Made by a program: the position numbers and the translations under genes. A stretch of DNA of 64,000 nt from Advenella mimigardefordensis DPN7 (lineage in GTDB: Bacteria; Pseudomonadota; Gammaproteobacteria; Burkholderiales; Burkholderiaceae_B). The stretch spans positions 868,001 to 932,000 of the forward strand of contig NZ_CP003915.1 of the NCBI RefSeq assembly GCF_000521505.1. The letters are read 5' to 3'. Of this stretch, positions 53,214-61,741 are shown piece by piece. The number at the start of each line of letters is the position of its first letter. Position 1 is the stretch's first letter. A model generated the notes under the pieces. That model was not told the origin of the DNA and made no database searches. It worked only from the letters and a program-made list of their open reading frames with translations.

Positions 53214-53329
53214 GATGGGCACGATTAACCGGGGCGCCTGGCGATTTAGCTGTTGTAGGCAGTACGGAATTGGTATAGTGACGAAGGCCGTTAGTTGCTC
53301 AATTCCCTTGTTTACACTTTAGAGTCATC

Positions 53330-53905
53330 ATGAATCAGTATCCGGACCGTTTAGCCCCTCTTGCGCCAGAAACCTGGAGCGCCGATCAGAAACAATATGC
53401 TGAAGAAATTATCAACGGCCCGCGTGGCGGGCTTTTATCACCCTTCATTCCCTTAATGCGCAGCCCTGAGCTGATGGCTCATGCCAGCCGTATGGGAGAG
53501 TATTTGCGATATCGCAGTGCCCTGGGGCTGCGGCTGTCGGAGCTGGCGATTCTGATTACCGCGCGGCAATGGTCGCAGCAGGTGGAGTGGGCGATTCATG
53601 CGCCCATCGCCTTGCGTGAGGGCGTGTCCGCACAAACCATCGAGGCCATTCGCGAGGGGCGCCAGCCAGAAGGTCTGCAAGACGATGAGGCAATACTCTA
53701 TGCATTCTCCACCGAACTGTTTCGTAATCAGTCGGTATGCGATCACACTTACGAGCGGGCATTGCAGCAGTTTGGCGAGCAGGGGGTGATGGATCTTGTC
53801 GGAATCAATGGATATTATTCACTGCTTTCCATGGTCATGAATGTGGCCAGAACACCAGTGCCGGCTTCTTCGGCGCAGCCGCTGGTGTCCATGCCTGCTG
53901 TTTAG
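53330..53905 (+). CDS. Carboxymuconolactone decarboxylase-family protein
   Basis: 191 aa. LRYRSALGLRLSELAILITA followed by VEWAIHAPIALREGVSAQTI is the family signature, with the HAP histidine of the decarboxylase branch and no CxxC, so it is not an AhpD peroxidase. ATG at 53330. It stands between the dienelactone hydrolase-like gene and the LacI locus. The substrate is unknown; both enzyme families occur in protocatechuate-type pathways, but no other such gene is present. Confidence 0.88.
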   Translation: MNQYPDRLAPLAPETWSADQKQYAEEIINGPRGGLLSPFIPLMRSPELMAHASRMGEYLRYRSALGLRLSELAILITARQWSQQVEWAIHAPIALREGVSAQTIEAIREGRQPEGLQDDEAILYAFSTELFRNQSVCDHTYERALQQFGEQGVMDLVGINGYYSLLSMVMNVARTPVPASSAQPLVSMPAV

Positions 53906-53983
53906 CATCCGGGCCTGAGAAGCCTGTGATAACACAATTGCAATGGTTTGTATGAGCGGCGGTGCACAGGGTTGGCGGCTCAA

Positions 53984-55030
53984 TTACGGCAGGTTTTCCC
54001 GGAATATGATCTGACTTTGCACCGGATCGATGCCGCTCAGGACGGGTCGCCGATCGCGCAGATTGGCAAAAATGCGGATGCAATTCATGGTTGCGGACTG
54101 TGGGTTCTGTGTAATAACAGCATCCATGGTGCCGTCAATCAATAAGGCCCGCGTATCGGGCGTGAGCCCGTGACCGATAAACACCACTTTGTGAGCCACA
54201 CCTGCTTCTTTGAGCGCTTTGGCCACACCGTCGGATGCGCCGCCAATATTGTAGATCCCTGCGAGATCTGGTGACTGTTCCAGCAGTTGCCGCGTAAGCC
54301 GATAATTTTCTTCCGCACTATCTAAGCCTTCACGCAATCCTGCCACTTCGACGGTGGGAAACAATTCCTTGAACATGTACAGAAAGCCCATTTCGCGTTC
54401 TTCGTGGGCGCGATAGCTCAGGCTTCCGGCGATCATGGCAACTCTGGCCGGCCGCGAGCCGATGAAGCGCGCAATCAAATAGGCTGCCGTGCGCCCGGCA
54501 GCGCGGTTGTCCAGGCCAATATAGGCGGCGCGGCGGGTATTGGAAATATCGGTAATCAGCGTGATGACATGTTTGCCCTTATCAATCAGCGCTTCAATGG
54601 CGTCGCGCACCAGCGGGTGTTCAATAGCCATACAGGCAACGCCGTCGGCGCGTTCGGCCTGCTTTTTCAGGGTTGCGGCAAGCAGCTCCGGGTTGAAACC
54701 TTCCACGTAGTCGACTTTGCATTTGACGTTGTAAGGCGCCCAGCTGTCCTGAGAGTAGGTGATGGTGTCACCCAGCATGTTGATGAAGCGGTTGGTGCCT
54801 TTGGGCAGCACAAATGAGATACGCATGGCGCTGGGCGTGAGTGCTGCATACAGATCATTTTCGGGCAGATAGGCCAGTTCGGCAGCGGCGCGCAGCACAC
54901 GCTGAACGGTGGCTTCACGTACGCCCGCCCGTTGATTCAGTACGCGGTCTACGGTGGCCGTAGAAACCTTGGCCAGTTTGGCAATATCTGCGATATTGGC
55001 TCTGCCTGCACTATTCGCTGAGTCTTTCAT
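53984..55030 (-). CDS. LacI-family transcriptional regulator of the TRAP/RuBisCO-like locus
   Basis: 348 aa. The N-terminal HTH is ANIADIAKLAKVSTATVDRV followed by LNQRAGVREATVQRVL with the hinge helix region, then a periplasmic-binding-protein-like sensor domain (ADGVACMAIEHPLV, YNIGGASDGVAKAL). ATG at 55030 is chosen because upstream in-frame ATGs at 55048 and 55045 lie within a repeated operator-like element. No start has a strong ribosome site. It is divergent from dctP and probably represses the operon until the sugar acid is present. Confidence 0.92.
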   Translation of the reverse strand: MKDSANSAGRANIADIAKLAKVSTATVDRVLNQRAGVREATVQRVLRAAAELAYLPENDLYAALTPSAMRISFVLPKGTNRFINMLGDTITYSQDSWAPYNVKCKVDYVEGFNPELLAATLKKQAERADGVACMAIEHPLVRDAIEALIDKGKHVITLITDISNTRRAAYIGLDNRAAGRTAAYLIARFIGSRPARVAMIAGSLSYRAHEEREMGFLYMFKELFPTVEVAGLREGLDSAEENYRLTRQLLEQSPDLAGIYNIGGASDGVAKALKEAGVAHKVVFIGHGLTPDTRALLIDGTMDAVITQNPQSATMNCIRIFANLRDRRPVLSGIDPVQSQIIFRENLP

Positions 55031-55033
55031 TAC

Positions 55034-55052
55034 ATCAAAAACCATCATTTAA
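55034..55052. promoter_or_regulatory. Operator candidate 1 in the LacI/TRAP divergent region
   Basis: atcaaaaaccatcatttaa (55034-55052) recurs as a 19-base direct repeat with one mismatch at 55108-55126. This copy lies directly in front of the LacI gene start and would give autoregulation. The paired placement, one copy beside each divergent gene, is what a dimeric or looping repressor would need. Confidence 0.6.
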
Positions 55053-55107
55053 TTTGATTGACGCTGGTATGTTATCACTATATCGTTGCGGTTAGAAAAT
55101 TAATAAA

Positions 55108-55126
55108 ATCAAAAAACATCATTTAA
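55108..55126. promoter_or_regulatory. Operator candidate 2 in the LacI/TRAP divergent region
   Basis: atcaaaaaacatcatttaa (55108-55126) matches copy 1 at 18 of 19 positions, 74 bases away in the same orientation. It ends 15 bases before the dctP ATG, overlapping the expected leader or start of transcription, so binding would block the transporter-catabolic operon. Confidence 0.6.
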
Positions 55127-55141
55127 CGTCTGGAGACAAAT

Positions 55142-56161
55142 ATGCAGAAGTATTCCCGCCGCAGCATGCTGCGCACGCTGTCAGCCATGCCTCTGGCAGG
55201 TATCGTCAGCGCGTTGCCACAAGTGGCACGTGCGGCTGAATTTTCCTATAAGTATGGCAACAACCTTCCGCTGTCTCATCCATTGAATATTCGTGCCAGG
55301 GAAGCGGCCGATGAGATCCGGGAAAAATCCGGCGGGCGGGTTGATATTGCTATTTTCCCCAATAACCAGCTCGGCGGTGATACCGATATGTTGTCGCAGG
55401 TGCGTTCCGGCGGCATCCAGTTTTTTACGCCATCTTCACTTGTGATTGCCACGCTGGTACCAGTAGCAGCCATTAATGCACTGGGTTTTGCCTTCAGCGA
55501 TTACGCCCAGGTGTGGAAAGCGATGGATGGCGATCTGGGGGCGCACGTGCGGGCGTCTATCCGCAAGATTCGTCTCTACGCTTTTGACAAAATGTGGGAC
55601 AACGGTTTTCGTCAGATGACCAGCAGCAAGGGACCGATACAGCAGGCCTCCGATCTGGAAGATCTGAAAATCCGCGTGCCGGTCAGTCCGTTGTCCATCT
55701 CCATGTTCAAAGGTCTGGGCGCCGCCCCAACCAGTCTGCAGTTCAGCGAGGTGTATTCGTCTTTGCAGACCAAAATTGTGGATGCACAGGAAAACCCCTT
55801 GCCCATTATCCAGGTGGCAAAGCTATATGAAGTACAGAAGTATTGCTCACAGACCAATCACATCTGGGACGGATTCTGGTTTATTGCCAATGGTGCCGCC
55901 TGGGATCGTTTGCCCGACGATCTGAAAGCGATTGTGGCCGATGGCATTAATGGCGCGGGGATGCGTCAGCGCGAAGATATCAGAAAACTCAATGAGTCCG
56001 TGCAGAGCGATCTGCAGGCTAAAGGGCTGGTGTTCAATGCACCTTCCGCGGACTCGTTCCGTGCTGCACTACGCGAGGCCGGCTTCTACAAAGAGTGGCA
56101 GGGCCGCTTCGGCAATGAAGCCTGGTCTGCGCTCGAAGCCTCAGTCGGCAAACTGGTTTAG
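55142..56161 (+). CDS. TRAP transporter substrate-binding protein (DctP family)
   Basis: 339 aa. The signal MQKYSRRSMLRTLSAMPLAG has an S-R-R Tat-like motif and ends VARAA. Family marks are NLPLSHPLNIRAREAADEIR, FPNNQLGGDTDMLSQVRSGG, LKIRVPVSPL (the Arg that binds the carboxylate) and VDAQENPL. GGAGAC precedes the ATG. Substrate is a carboxylate, likely a sugar acid given the enzymes downstream. It is the first gene of the five-gene operon. Confidence 0.93.
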   Translation: MQKYSRRSMLRTLSAMPLAGIVSALPQVARAAEFSYKYGNNLPLSHPLNIRAREAADEIREKSGGRVDIAIFPNNQLGGDTDMLSQVRSGGIQFFTPSSLVIATLVPVAAINALGFAFSDYAQVWKAMDGDLGAHVRASIRKIRLYAFDKMWDNGFRQMTSSKGPIQQASDLEDLKIRVPVSPLSISMFKGLGAAPTSLQFSEVYSSLQTKIVDAQENPLPIIQVAKLYEVQKYCSQTNHIWDGFWFIANGAAWDRLPDDLKAIVADGINGAGMRQREDIRKLNESVQSDLQAKGLVFNAPSADSFRAALREAGFYKEWQGRFGNEAWSALEASVGKLV

Positions 56162-56165
56162 TGCG

Positions 56166-58064
56166 ATGAAAACGGCAATGATGACCGACCCTGCGGTGAT
56201 GATACAAACGCCCACTACAACTGTCGCTTCCGGCCCCGGCAAGCGGGTGCAGGTAGCAGACAAAACACTGGGCCGCTGCGTTGAGCTGGTCGCCGTCGCG
56301 CTGATCGTTCTGGAAGTGGTGATTCTGTTTTCAGGCGTCGCGGCACGGTATGTATTGCATGTGCCATTGGTGTGGACAGATGAGCTGGCTTCAATCCTGT
56401 TTCTCTGGCTGTCCATGCTGGGTGCCGTCATCGCATTAAGACGCGGGCAGCACATGCGTATGACCGCGCTGATTGATCGGGTCTCTCCCGAACGGCGTGT
56501 GCTGCTTGAAGGATTTGCTGCTTCTGCTTCGCTGGCCTTTCTGCTGCTGTTTCTGTATCCGGCCTTTGAGTACGCATACGAAGAGTCCTATATTGTGACC
56601 CCGGCTCTGGAGATCAGTAATGCATGGCACGCCGCCGCATTGCCGGTGGGTATTGCACTCATGATTCTGACCTCGGTATTTCGCATGGTCATGACAGACG
56701 CCCGCAAACAACTGCTGACCAGTCTTGTCGTCACGCTGGCATTGCTGGCCGTGTTCTGGCTGGCGCAGCCGATGCTGATGGGCCTGGGCAAATTCAATCT
56801 GGTGATTTTCTTTGTCGTTGTGGTCGCCGCTTGTGTCTTCTCCGGGGTGCCGATTGCGTTTTCTTTCGCGCTGGCCACTTTCGGCTATTTGGCACTCACA
56901 ACCCAGACGCCCATGGTGGTCATGGTAGGGCGGCTCAATGAAGGCATGTCGCATCTGATTTTGCTGGCTGTGCCACTTTTTATCTTTTTGGGTGCACTCA
57001 TCGAAATGACGGGTATGGCCCGGGCCATGATCCAGTTTCTGGCCAGTTGTCTGGGGCATGTCCGCGGTGGTCTCTCCTACGTTCTGGTGGGGGCCATGTA
57101 TCTGGTTTCAGGCATCTCGGGCTCAAAAATTGCTGATATGGCTGCGATTACGCCTGTATTGTTTCCCGAGATGGAAAAGCGCGGCGCCAAAAAGGGCGAG
57201 CTGGTTGCGTTGCTGTCGGCTACAGGTGCACAGACCGAGACCATTCCTCCATCGATTGTGCTGATTACCATAGGGTCGGTTACGGGTGTCTCCATTGCTG
57301 CCTTGTTTACCGGCGGCATTCTGCCGGCTGTTGTGCTCGGCTTATGTCTGTGTGTCGTGGTGGGCTGGCGTTATCGCCATGAAGATTTGAGCAAGGTTGC
57401 AAAAGTACCTCGACGTGATATTTTCCGTTTTCTGCTGATTGCCTTACCGGCCATCTCCCTGCCGTTCGTGATCCGTGCTGCCGTAGTCGAAGGCGTTGCC
57501 ACCGCAACAGAGGTCTCGACCATTGGCGTGGTGTATTCCATTCTTTTGGGTTTGCTGGTTTACCGGCAGTTTGACTGGAAGCGTATCACACCAATTCTGG
57601 TGGAAACGGCAACGCTATCGGGCGCCATCATGCTGATTATCGGCTGTGCTACGGCGATGGCCTGGGCGCTGACGCAATCGGGTTTTTCCAGTGATCTGGC
57701 GGCGCTGATGGCGAACGTGCCCGGCGGTAGTTATGGCTTTCTGATCATCTCGGTTATTGCATTCATCATATTGGGCAGTATTCTGGAGGGTATTCCGGCC
57801 ATCGTCCTGTTCGGGCCGCTGCTCTTTCCAGTTGCACGTGCTTTGCATATCCACGATGTGCACTATTCGATCGTTGTTATTTTTGCCATGGGAATCGGCT
57901 TGTTTGCCCCGCCTTTCGGAGTGGGCTACTACGGCGCTTGCGCAATCGGCAAGGTTAATCCCTCTGAAGGCATGCGTTACATCTGGGGCTATGTTGCCGC
58001 GCTGTTGGTCGGGCTGATGATCGTGACATTCGTTCCCTGGATCTCTACCGGTTTTATCAAATAA
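56166..58064 (+). CDS. TRAP transporter fused permease (DctQ-DctM)
   Basis: 632 aa. The first ~190 residues are the four-helix small subunit DctQ (VPLVWTDELASILFLWLSML). The rest is the large DctM subunit with about twelve segments (FSGVPIAFSFALATFGYLAL, SGISGSKIADMAAITPVLFP, FAPPFGVGYYGACAIGKV). Such fusions are common for sialic- and sugar-acid TRAP systems. ATG at 56166, 4 bases after the dctP stop, or 56178. A longer frame from 55932 lies within dctP and is rejected. Confidence 0.92.
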   Translation: MKTAMMTDPAVMIQTPTTTVASGPGKRVQVADKTLGRCVELVAVALIVLEVVILFSGVAARYVLHVPLVWTDELASILFLWLSMLGAVIALRRGQHMRMTALIDRVSPERRVLLEGFAASASLAFLLLFLYPAFEYAYEESYIVTPALEISNAWHAAALPVGIALMILTSVFRMVMTDARKQLLTSLVVTLALLAVFWLAQPMLMGLGKFNLVIFFVVVVAACVFSGVPIAFSFALATFGYLALTTQTPMVVMVGRLNEGMSHLILLAVPLFIFLGALIEMTGMARAMIQFLASCLGHVRGGLSYVLVGAMYLVSGISGSKIADMAAITPVLFPEMEKRGAKKGELVALLSATGAQTETIPPSIVLITIGSVTGVSIAALFTGGILPAVVLGLCLCVVVGWRYRHEDLSKVAKVPRRDIFRFLLIALPAISLPFVIRAAVVEGVATATEVSTIGVVYSILLGLLVYRQFDWKRITPILVETATLSGAIMLIIGCATAMAWALTQSGFSSDLAALMANVPGGSYGFLIISVIAFIILGSILEGIPAIVLFGPLLFPVARALHIHDVHYSIVVIFAMGIGLFAPPFGVGYYGACAIGKVNPSEGMRYIWGYVAALLVGLMIVTFVPWISTGFIK

Positions 58065-58085
58065 ATCATCTCGCCGTACAGGTTC

Positions 58086-58111
58086 ATGATGCCTGTTGCT
58101 GCAGGCATCAT
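58086..58111. promoter_or_regulatory. Perfect hairpin between dctQM and the VOC gene
   Basis: ATGATGCCTG (58086-58095) and CAGGCATCAT (58102-58111) pair perfectly around TTGCTG, between the transporter and enzyme genes. atttatc follows, too weak for full termination. It likely adjusts transport relative to enzyme expression by partial termination or by protecting message ends. Confidence 0.65.
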
Positions 58112-58136
58112 ATTTATCACAAAGCTGGAAAAAAAT

Positions 58137-58676
58137 ATGAGTACATTCTTTGGCGAAATTCGTCAGCTGGGCTATGTTGTTGACGACATCGAAGCGGCCA
58201 TGGCTTACTGGAGCAACACGCTGGGCGTTGGACCCTGGTATTACAACCCCAGGGTGCCGATCCGCAACTATCAATATGATGGTCAGACTTACGAGCCGCA
58301 TAATTCCGTCGCATTGGCCAACTCTGGTTTTGTGCAGGTGGAGCTGATACAAACACGTAATGACGTGCCGTCGATGTATCGTGACTTTCTGCAGGCGGGA
58401 CGTACCGGACTGCAGCATGTCGCTTACTGGACAGAACAGTACGATGCCGATCTCGAACGCTTGCTCCGGCAGGGTTTCAAGCCACGCATGAGCGGCGAAG
58501 TAGGTGAGCAGGGCAGGTTCATTTATTTTGATACGGAATACCATCCGGGTACTGTCATTGAACTGTCGGAGGTGGCGGGACCCAAGGGGCGATTGTTTGA
58601 TCTGATTCGTGCGACATCGGAAGGCTGGGATGGCCAACAGGCGATCCGGCCGTTTCCTGATCTGGACACATTATGA
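58137..58676 (+). CDS. VOC (glyoxalase/bleomycin resistance) family protein
   Basis: 179 aa, two beta-alpha-beta-beta-beta modules. The first starts RQLGYVVDDIEAAMAYWSNT followed by LGVGPWYY; the second is near LQHVAYWTEQYDADLERLLR. Candidate metal or catalytic residues include H141-type TEYHPGTVIELSE, with Glu in VIELSE and in VQVELIQ. CTGGA lies upstream of the ATG at 58137. Its stop overlaps the RuBisCO-like gene start (ATGA, 58673-58676). It may be an isomerase or epimerase of the same pathway. Confidence 0.85.
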   Translation: MSTFFGEIRQLGYVVDDIEAAMAYWSNTLGVGPWYYNPRVPIRNYQYDGQTYEPHNSVALANSGFVQVELIQTRNDVPSMYRDFLQAGRTGLQHVAYWTEQYDADLERLLRQGFKPRMSGEVGEQGRFIYFDTEYHPGTVIELSEVAGPKGRLFDLIRATSEGWDGQQAIRPFPDLDTL

Positions 58677-59947
58677 GCGACACTGCAGTACAGGCCCGGT
58701 ACGTAATTGAAACGCCGTTCGATCCGGCCAAAGTGGCCGAGATCATGGCAGGGGAACAATCCTGCGGGACCTTTACCCGGGTTGCGGGTGAAACAGATGA
58801 ACTGCGGGATAGAGCGCGTGCCACGGTAACGGCAATTGAAGCGTTGCCCGCGGGCGAGGTGCCCAGCCTGCCCAATGCCTGGCTGGAACGCAGAAATGTG
58901 CGCGGACCATGGCGAAGGGCTCTTATTGATATTTCATTTCCGATAGCCAATATTGGTGCAAATCTGGCCACGCTGGCCGCGACGGTATCAGGCAATCTTT
59001 ACGATTTGGGTGAGGTGACGGGCCTGCGTCTTGAATCGCTTACGCTTCCTGCTTCCTATCGCATGCGGTTTGCTTTGCCACGCGTGGGCATTTCCGGTAC
59101 GCGCGCCAGTATCGGTGTGACCGCGGGCGCCATGGTAGGCACCATTATCAAACCCAATGTCGGGATGAGTGCCGTGCAGACTGCCGCGCTGGTAAAAACC
59201 TTGTGCGAGGCGGGAGTGGATTTCATCAAGGATGATGAAGTATGCGCCAATCCGGAGCATGCGCCACTGGCCGAGCGCGTACCTGCAGTGATGGCTGTGA
59301 TACGGAATCATGCACAGCGTACCGGCAAAAAAGTCATGATGGCGTTCAATATCAGCGATGATCTGGATGCGATGCGCCGCCATGCAGAGCTGGTGGCCCA
59401 GGAAGAAGGCACCTGTGTGATGGCCAGCCTTAACTATTGCGGATTCTCTGCCATTGAAAGCCTGCGGAAAAGTACGCCACTTGCTATCCATGGTCATCGG
59501 AATGGCTTTGGTGCCATCTCGCGCCATCCGTTTCTTGGAATGGCGTATCAGCCATATCAGACCATGTGGCGGCTGGCCGGGGTGGATCATATGCATGTAC
59601 ATGGTCTGCAGGGAAAATTCTCCCAGCCCGATAGCGAAGTGGTGTCCGCTGCATCCGACTCGCTGGCTAACATGTCCGACACGGTCGATGACCGGGTGCT
59701 GCCGGTATTTTCGTCGGGGCAGTGGGCGGGGACGGTCCCGGCGACCTGGCAGTCGATTCAAAGCCAGGATCTGCTGTTTATGTCGGGCGGCGGCATACTG
59801 GCTCATCCCATGGGGCCAGCGGCAGGGGTGGTCAGCCTGCGCCAGGCCTGGGCTGCACAGCGGCAGGGCGTCACGCTGGACGATTACGCTCGTGATATGC
59901 CCGAACTGCAGTCTGCACTGGCATTTTTTGGTGGCCGGCAATCATGA
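58673..59947 (+). CDS. RuBisCO-like protein (form IV), candidate 3-oxo-isoapionate-4-phosphate decarboxylase type
   Basis: 424 aa. Key RuBisCO positions are conserved: K160 in GTIIKPNVG (K175 equivalent), K186-D-D188-E189 in DFIKDDEVCANP (carbamylated Lys and metal ligands), H273 in AIHGHR, and loop-6-like GLQGKFSQPD with K315. The N-terminus and MWRLAGVDHMHVH are of the RLP type, not CO2-fixing enzymes. RLPs paired with a DUF1537 kinase have been assigned to D-apionate/3-oxo-isoapionate catabolism (OiaX decarboxylase or OiaT transcarboxylase with OiaK). Which one this is cannot be decided here. The start overlaps the VOC gene by 4 bases. Confidence 0.88.
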   Translation: MSDTAVQARYVIETPFDPAKVAEIMAGEQSCGTFTRVAGETDELRDRARATVTAIEALPAGEVPSLPNAWLERRNVRGPWRRALIDISFPIANIGANLATLAATVSGNLYDLGEVTGLRLESLTLPASYRMRFALPRVGISGTRASIGVTAGAMVGTIIKPNVGMSAVQTAALVKTLCEAGVDFIKDDEVCANPEHAPLAERVPAVMAVIRNHAQRTGKKVMMAFNISDDLDAMRRHAELVAQEEGTCVMASLNYCGFSAIESLRKSTPLAIHGHRNGFGAISRHPFLGMAYQPYQTMWRLAGVDHMHVHGLQGKFSQPDSEVVSAASDSLANMSDTVDDRVLPVFSSGQWAGTVPATWQSIQSQDLLFMSGGGILAHPMGPAAGVVSLRQAWAAQRQGVTLDDYARDMPELQSALAFFGGRQS

Positions 59948-61320
59948 ACCTGATGTTCGGCTGGTACGGTGACGATTTTACCGGGGCGACCGATACACTG
60001 GCGGTTGCTGCACGCGCCAATCTGCGCAGCATCCTGTTTCTGGATGTGCCAACGGACGGCCAACTGGCGCGCATCGGGCCTTTGGACGCGATTGGCATAG
60101 CCGGTACGGCACGCGGTATGAATTCGCAGCAGATGCAGGTCAGCCTGCCGAAGATTGGGCGCTTTTTCCGGGAGCAGCAGGTATCGGTACTGCATTACAA
60201 ATGTTGTTCCACCTTTGATAGTGCAGTGCACACGGGCAGTCTGGGGGTTGCTGTCAATATTCTGGGCGACTATGTGGACGCGCCGTATGCGTTGTTTGTG
60301 GGGGGGCAGCCCGATATCGGTCGGTACTGTTGTTTTGGCAATCTGTTTGCGTCTGCCGGTGCTGCAGGCCAGGTACACCGTATAGACCGGCATCCAACCA
60401 TGCAATGCCACCCGGTCACACCGATGCACGAAGCCGACCTGAGATTGCATTTGCAATCGCAGGCAATGGCCGAGGTGACAAATATTCCTTACACTGCCTA
60501 CATACAGCAACCGGCAGTGCTTGATGCACTGGTGGATCAGGCGGGCCGGTGCAGTGACCGTGGCGCTGGCAAAATGGATACCGGCGTACTCTTTGATGTA
60601 TCGGACAACGCGCAGCTTGCCAGCGTGGGAGGCCAGATCCTGCGTATCGCCCAGGCGCATGGGTCCGCTTTGGTCGTGGGCTCCAGTGTTGTGCTGCAGG
60701 CCGTAATGGCGGCAGACAACGTCGATGAGCGTGTTCCTGTGGTACCGGCTTCGGCCTGTGAGGATACACTCAGCCCGGGACACGGTGGACCGACTTTCGT
60801 GCTGGCGGGTAGTCTGTCCCCTGTGACCGCGGCACAGGTTCGGGCGACCACAGGATATGTAAAAGTTCCATTACACGCAGGGCAGCTGTTGCATGATGCG
60901 GCCTACCGGATGACACACATTCAGCACATTTGTGATGCGCTCGGTACTCAACAGCATGTTCTGGCCTATATCGATCAGCAACACGGGCGAGATAGCACAA
61001 TCAAGTCTGCAGACCTTGCCGCGGCAACGGCGCGGTTCCTGCAGTCGATAATGCAGTCGCTATCAGAGCAGGGTACACGTTTGGGTCAGCTTGGTATTGC
61101 CGGTGGGGATACCTCCAGTCAGGCGATCGCGCAACTGGATGTATGGGCTCTGTCTTATTTAAGTGTATTGTCGCCGGGGGTGACCGTTTGCACCATGCAT
61201 AGCGACGATCCGGTACTGGACGGTTTAACTGTCATGTTAAAGGGTGGGCAGATGGGAAGCGAGGACCTTTTCGATAAATTGCTGCAGGTGCCGGTATCGC
61301 ACCAGGCTGCTACGGCCTGA
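59944..61320 (+). CDS. Four-carbon acid sugar kinase family protein (DUF1537; OtnK/OiaK-like)
   Basis: 458 aa. N-terminal GWYGDDFTGATDTL is the family substrate-binding motif, and C-terminal LGQLGIAGGDTSSQAI with VLKGGQMGSEDLFDKLL-like MLKGGQMGSEDLF forms the nucleotide site. The family phosphorylates 3-oxo-tetronate, D-threonate or 3-oxo-isoapionate type acids. Its ATG overlaps the RLP stop as ATGA, so the kinase product is very probably the RLP substrate. This supports a phosphorylated keto-acid as RLP substrate. Confidence 0.9.
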   Translation: MNLMFGWYGDDFTGATDTLAVAARANLRSILFLDVPTDGQLARIGPLDAIGIAGTARGMNSQQMQVSLPKIGRFFREQQVSVLHYKCCSTFDSAVHTGSLGVAVNILGDYVDAPYALFVGGQPDIGRYCCFGNLFASAGAAGQVHRIDRHPTMQCHPVTPMHEADLRLHLQSQAMAEVTNIPYTAYIQQPAVLDALVDQAGRCSDRGAGKMDTGVLFDVSDNAQLASVGGQILRIAQAHGSALVVGSSVVLQAVMAADNVDERVPVVPASACEDTLSPGHGGPTFVLAGSLSPVTAAQVRATTGYVKVPLHAGQLLHDAAYRMTHIQHICDALGTQQHVLAYIDQQHGRDSTIKSADLAAATARFLQSIMQSLSEQGTRLGQLGIAGGDTSSQAIAQLDVWALSYLSVLSPGVTVCTMHSDDPVLDGLTVMLKGGQMGSEDLFDKLLQVPVSHQAATA

Positions 61321-61519
61321 CAAAGCAGGCGCCCGTTTGTACCCGGCTGTATTGTGGAGATGTTATTCACCCAGTCGCGATGCTGTGAAGTCGCGCCGGC
61401 AAACGCCTATTACAATAGCAATAAAAAATAACGGGACCGATGGATTATTGCCCGATTGCATAAATAGATCAATCGTCTTAACATGGTAGGTGCCTATCCA
61501 CACTATAGGGAGCAGCGTC

Positions 61520-61726
61520 ATGAGCGATCATGTTTATAAGCATATCGAACTGACAGGTTCGTCAAAAACCAGCATCGAAGAGGCAGTAAGCAACGCGCTG
61601 GGCAAAGCCAATGAGACGGTGAGGAATATTCAATGGTTTACCATTACCGAGACGCGTGGACACGTAGTCGACGGTAAGGTAGCTCACTGGCAGGTCACGA
61701 TCAACGCCGGTTTTACGCTGGAGTGA
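61520..61726 (+). CDS. Dodecin family flavin-binding protein
   Basis: 68 aa. [20 protein letters not shown] and [20 protein letters not shown] match dodecin, including the W in QWF that stacks on flavin. It forms a hollow dodecamer that stores or buffers flavins in the cytosol. GGGAGC precedes the ATG at 61520; a 10-codon extension to 61490 is not supported. It stands alone between convergent and divergent neighbours. Confidence 0.93.
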   Translation: MSDHVYKHIELTGSSKTSIEEAVSNALGKANETVRNIQWFTITETRGHVVDGKVAHWQVTINAGFTLE

Positions 61727-61741
61727 GTCAGTGGCGCGCAC

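Noticed and set aside
52449..53222. 257-residue minus-strand frame opposite the dienelactone hydrolase gene
   Set aside because: It is antisense to a gene with a complete catalytic triad and Tat signal.
57615..58637. 340-residue minus-strand frame opposite dctQM and the VOC gene
   Set aside because: It is antisense to two well-supported genes and has no recognisable domain.
58673..59947. A CO2-fixing RuBisCO
   Set aside because: The N-terminal part and loop 6 (GLQGKFSQPD) are of the RuBisCO-like type, and no small subunit or phosphoribulokinase gene is present.
58988..60783. Minus-strand frames of about 300 residues opposite the RLP and kinase genes
   Set aside because: They are antisense shadows in GC-rich coding DNA; the plus-strand proteins have clear family motifs.
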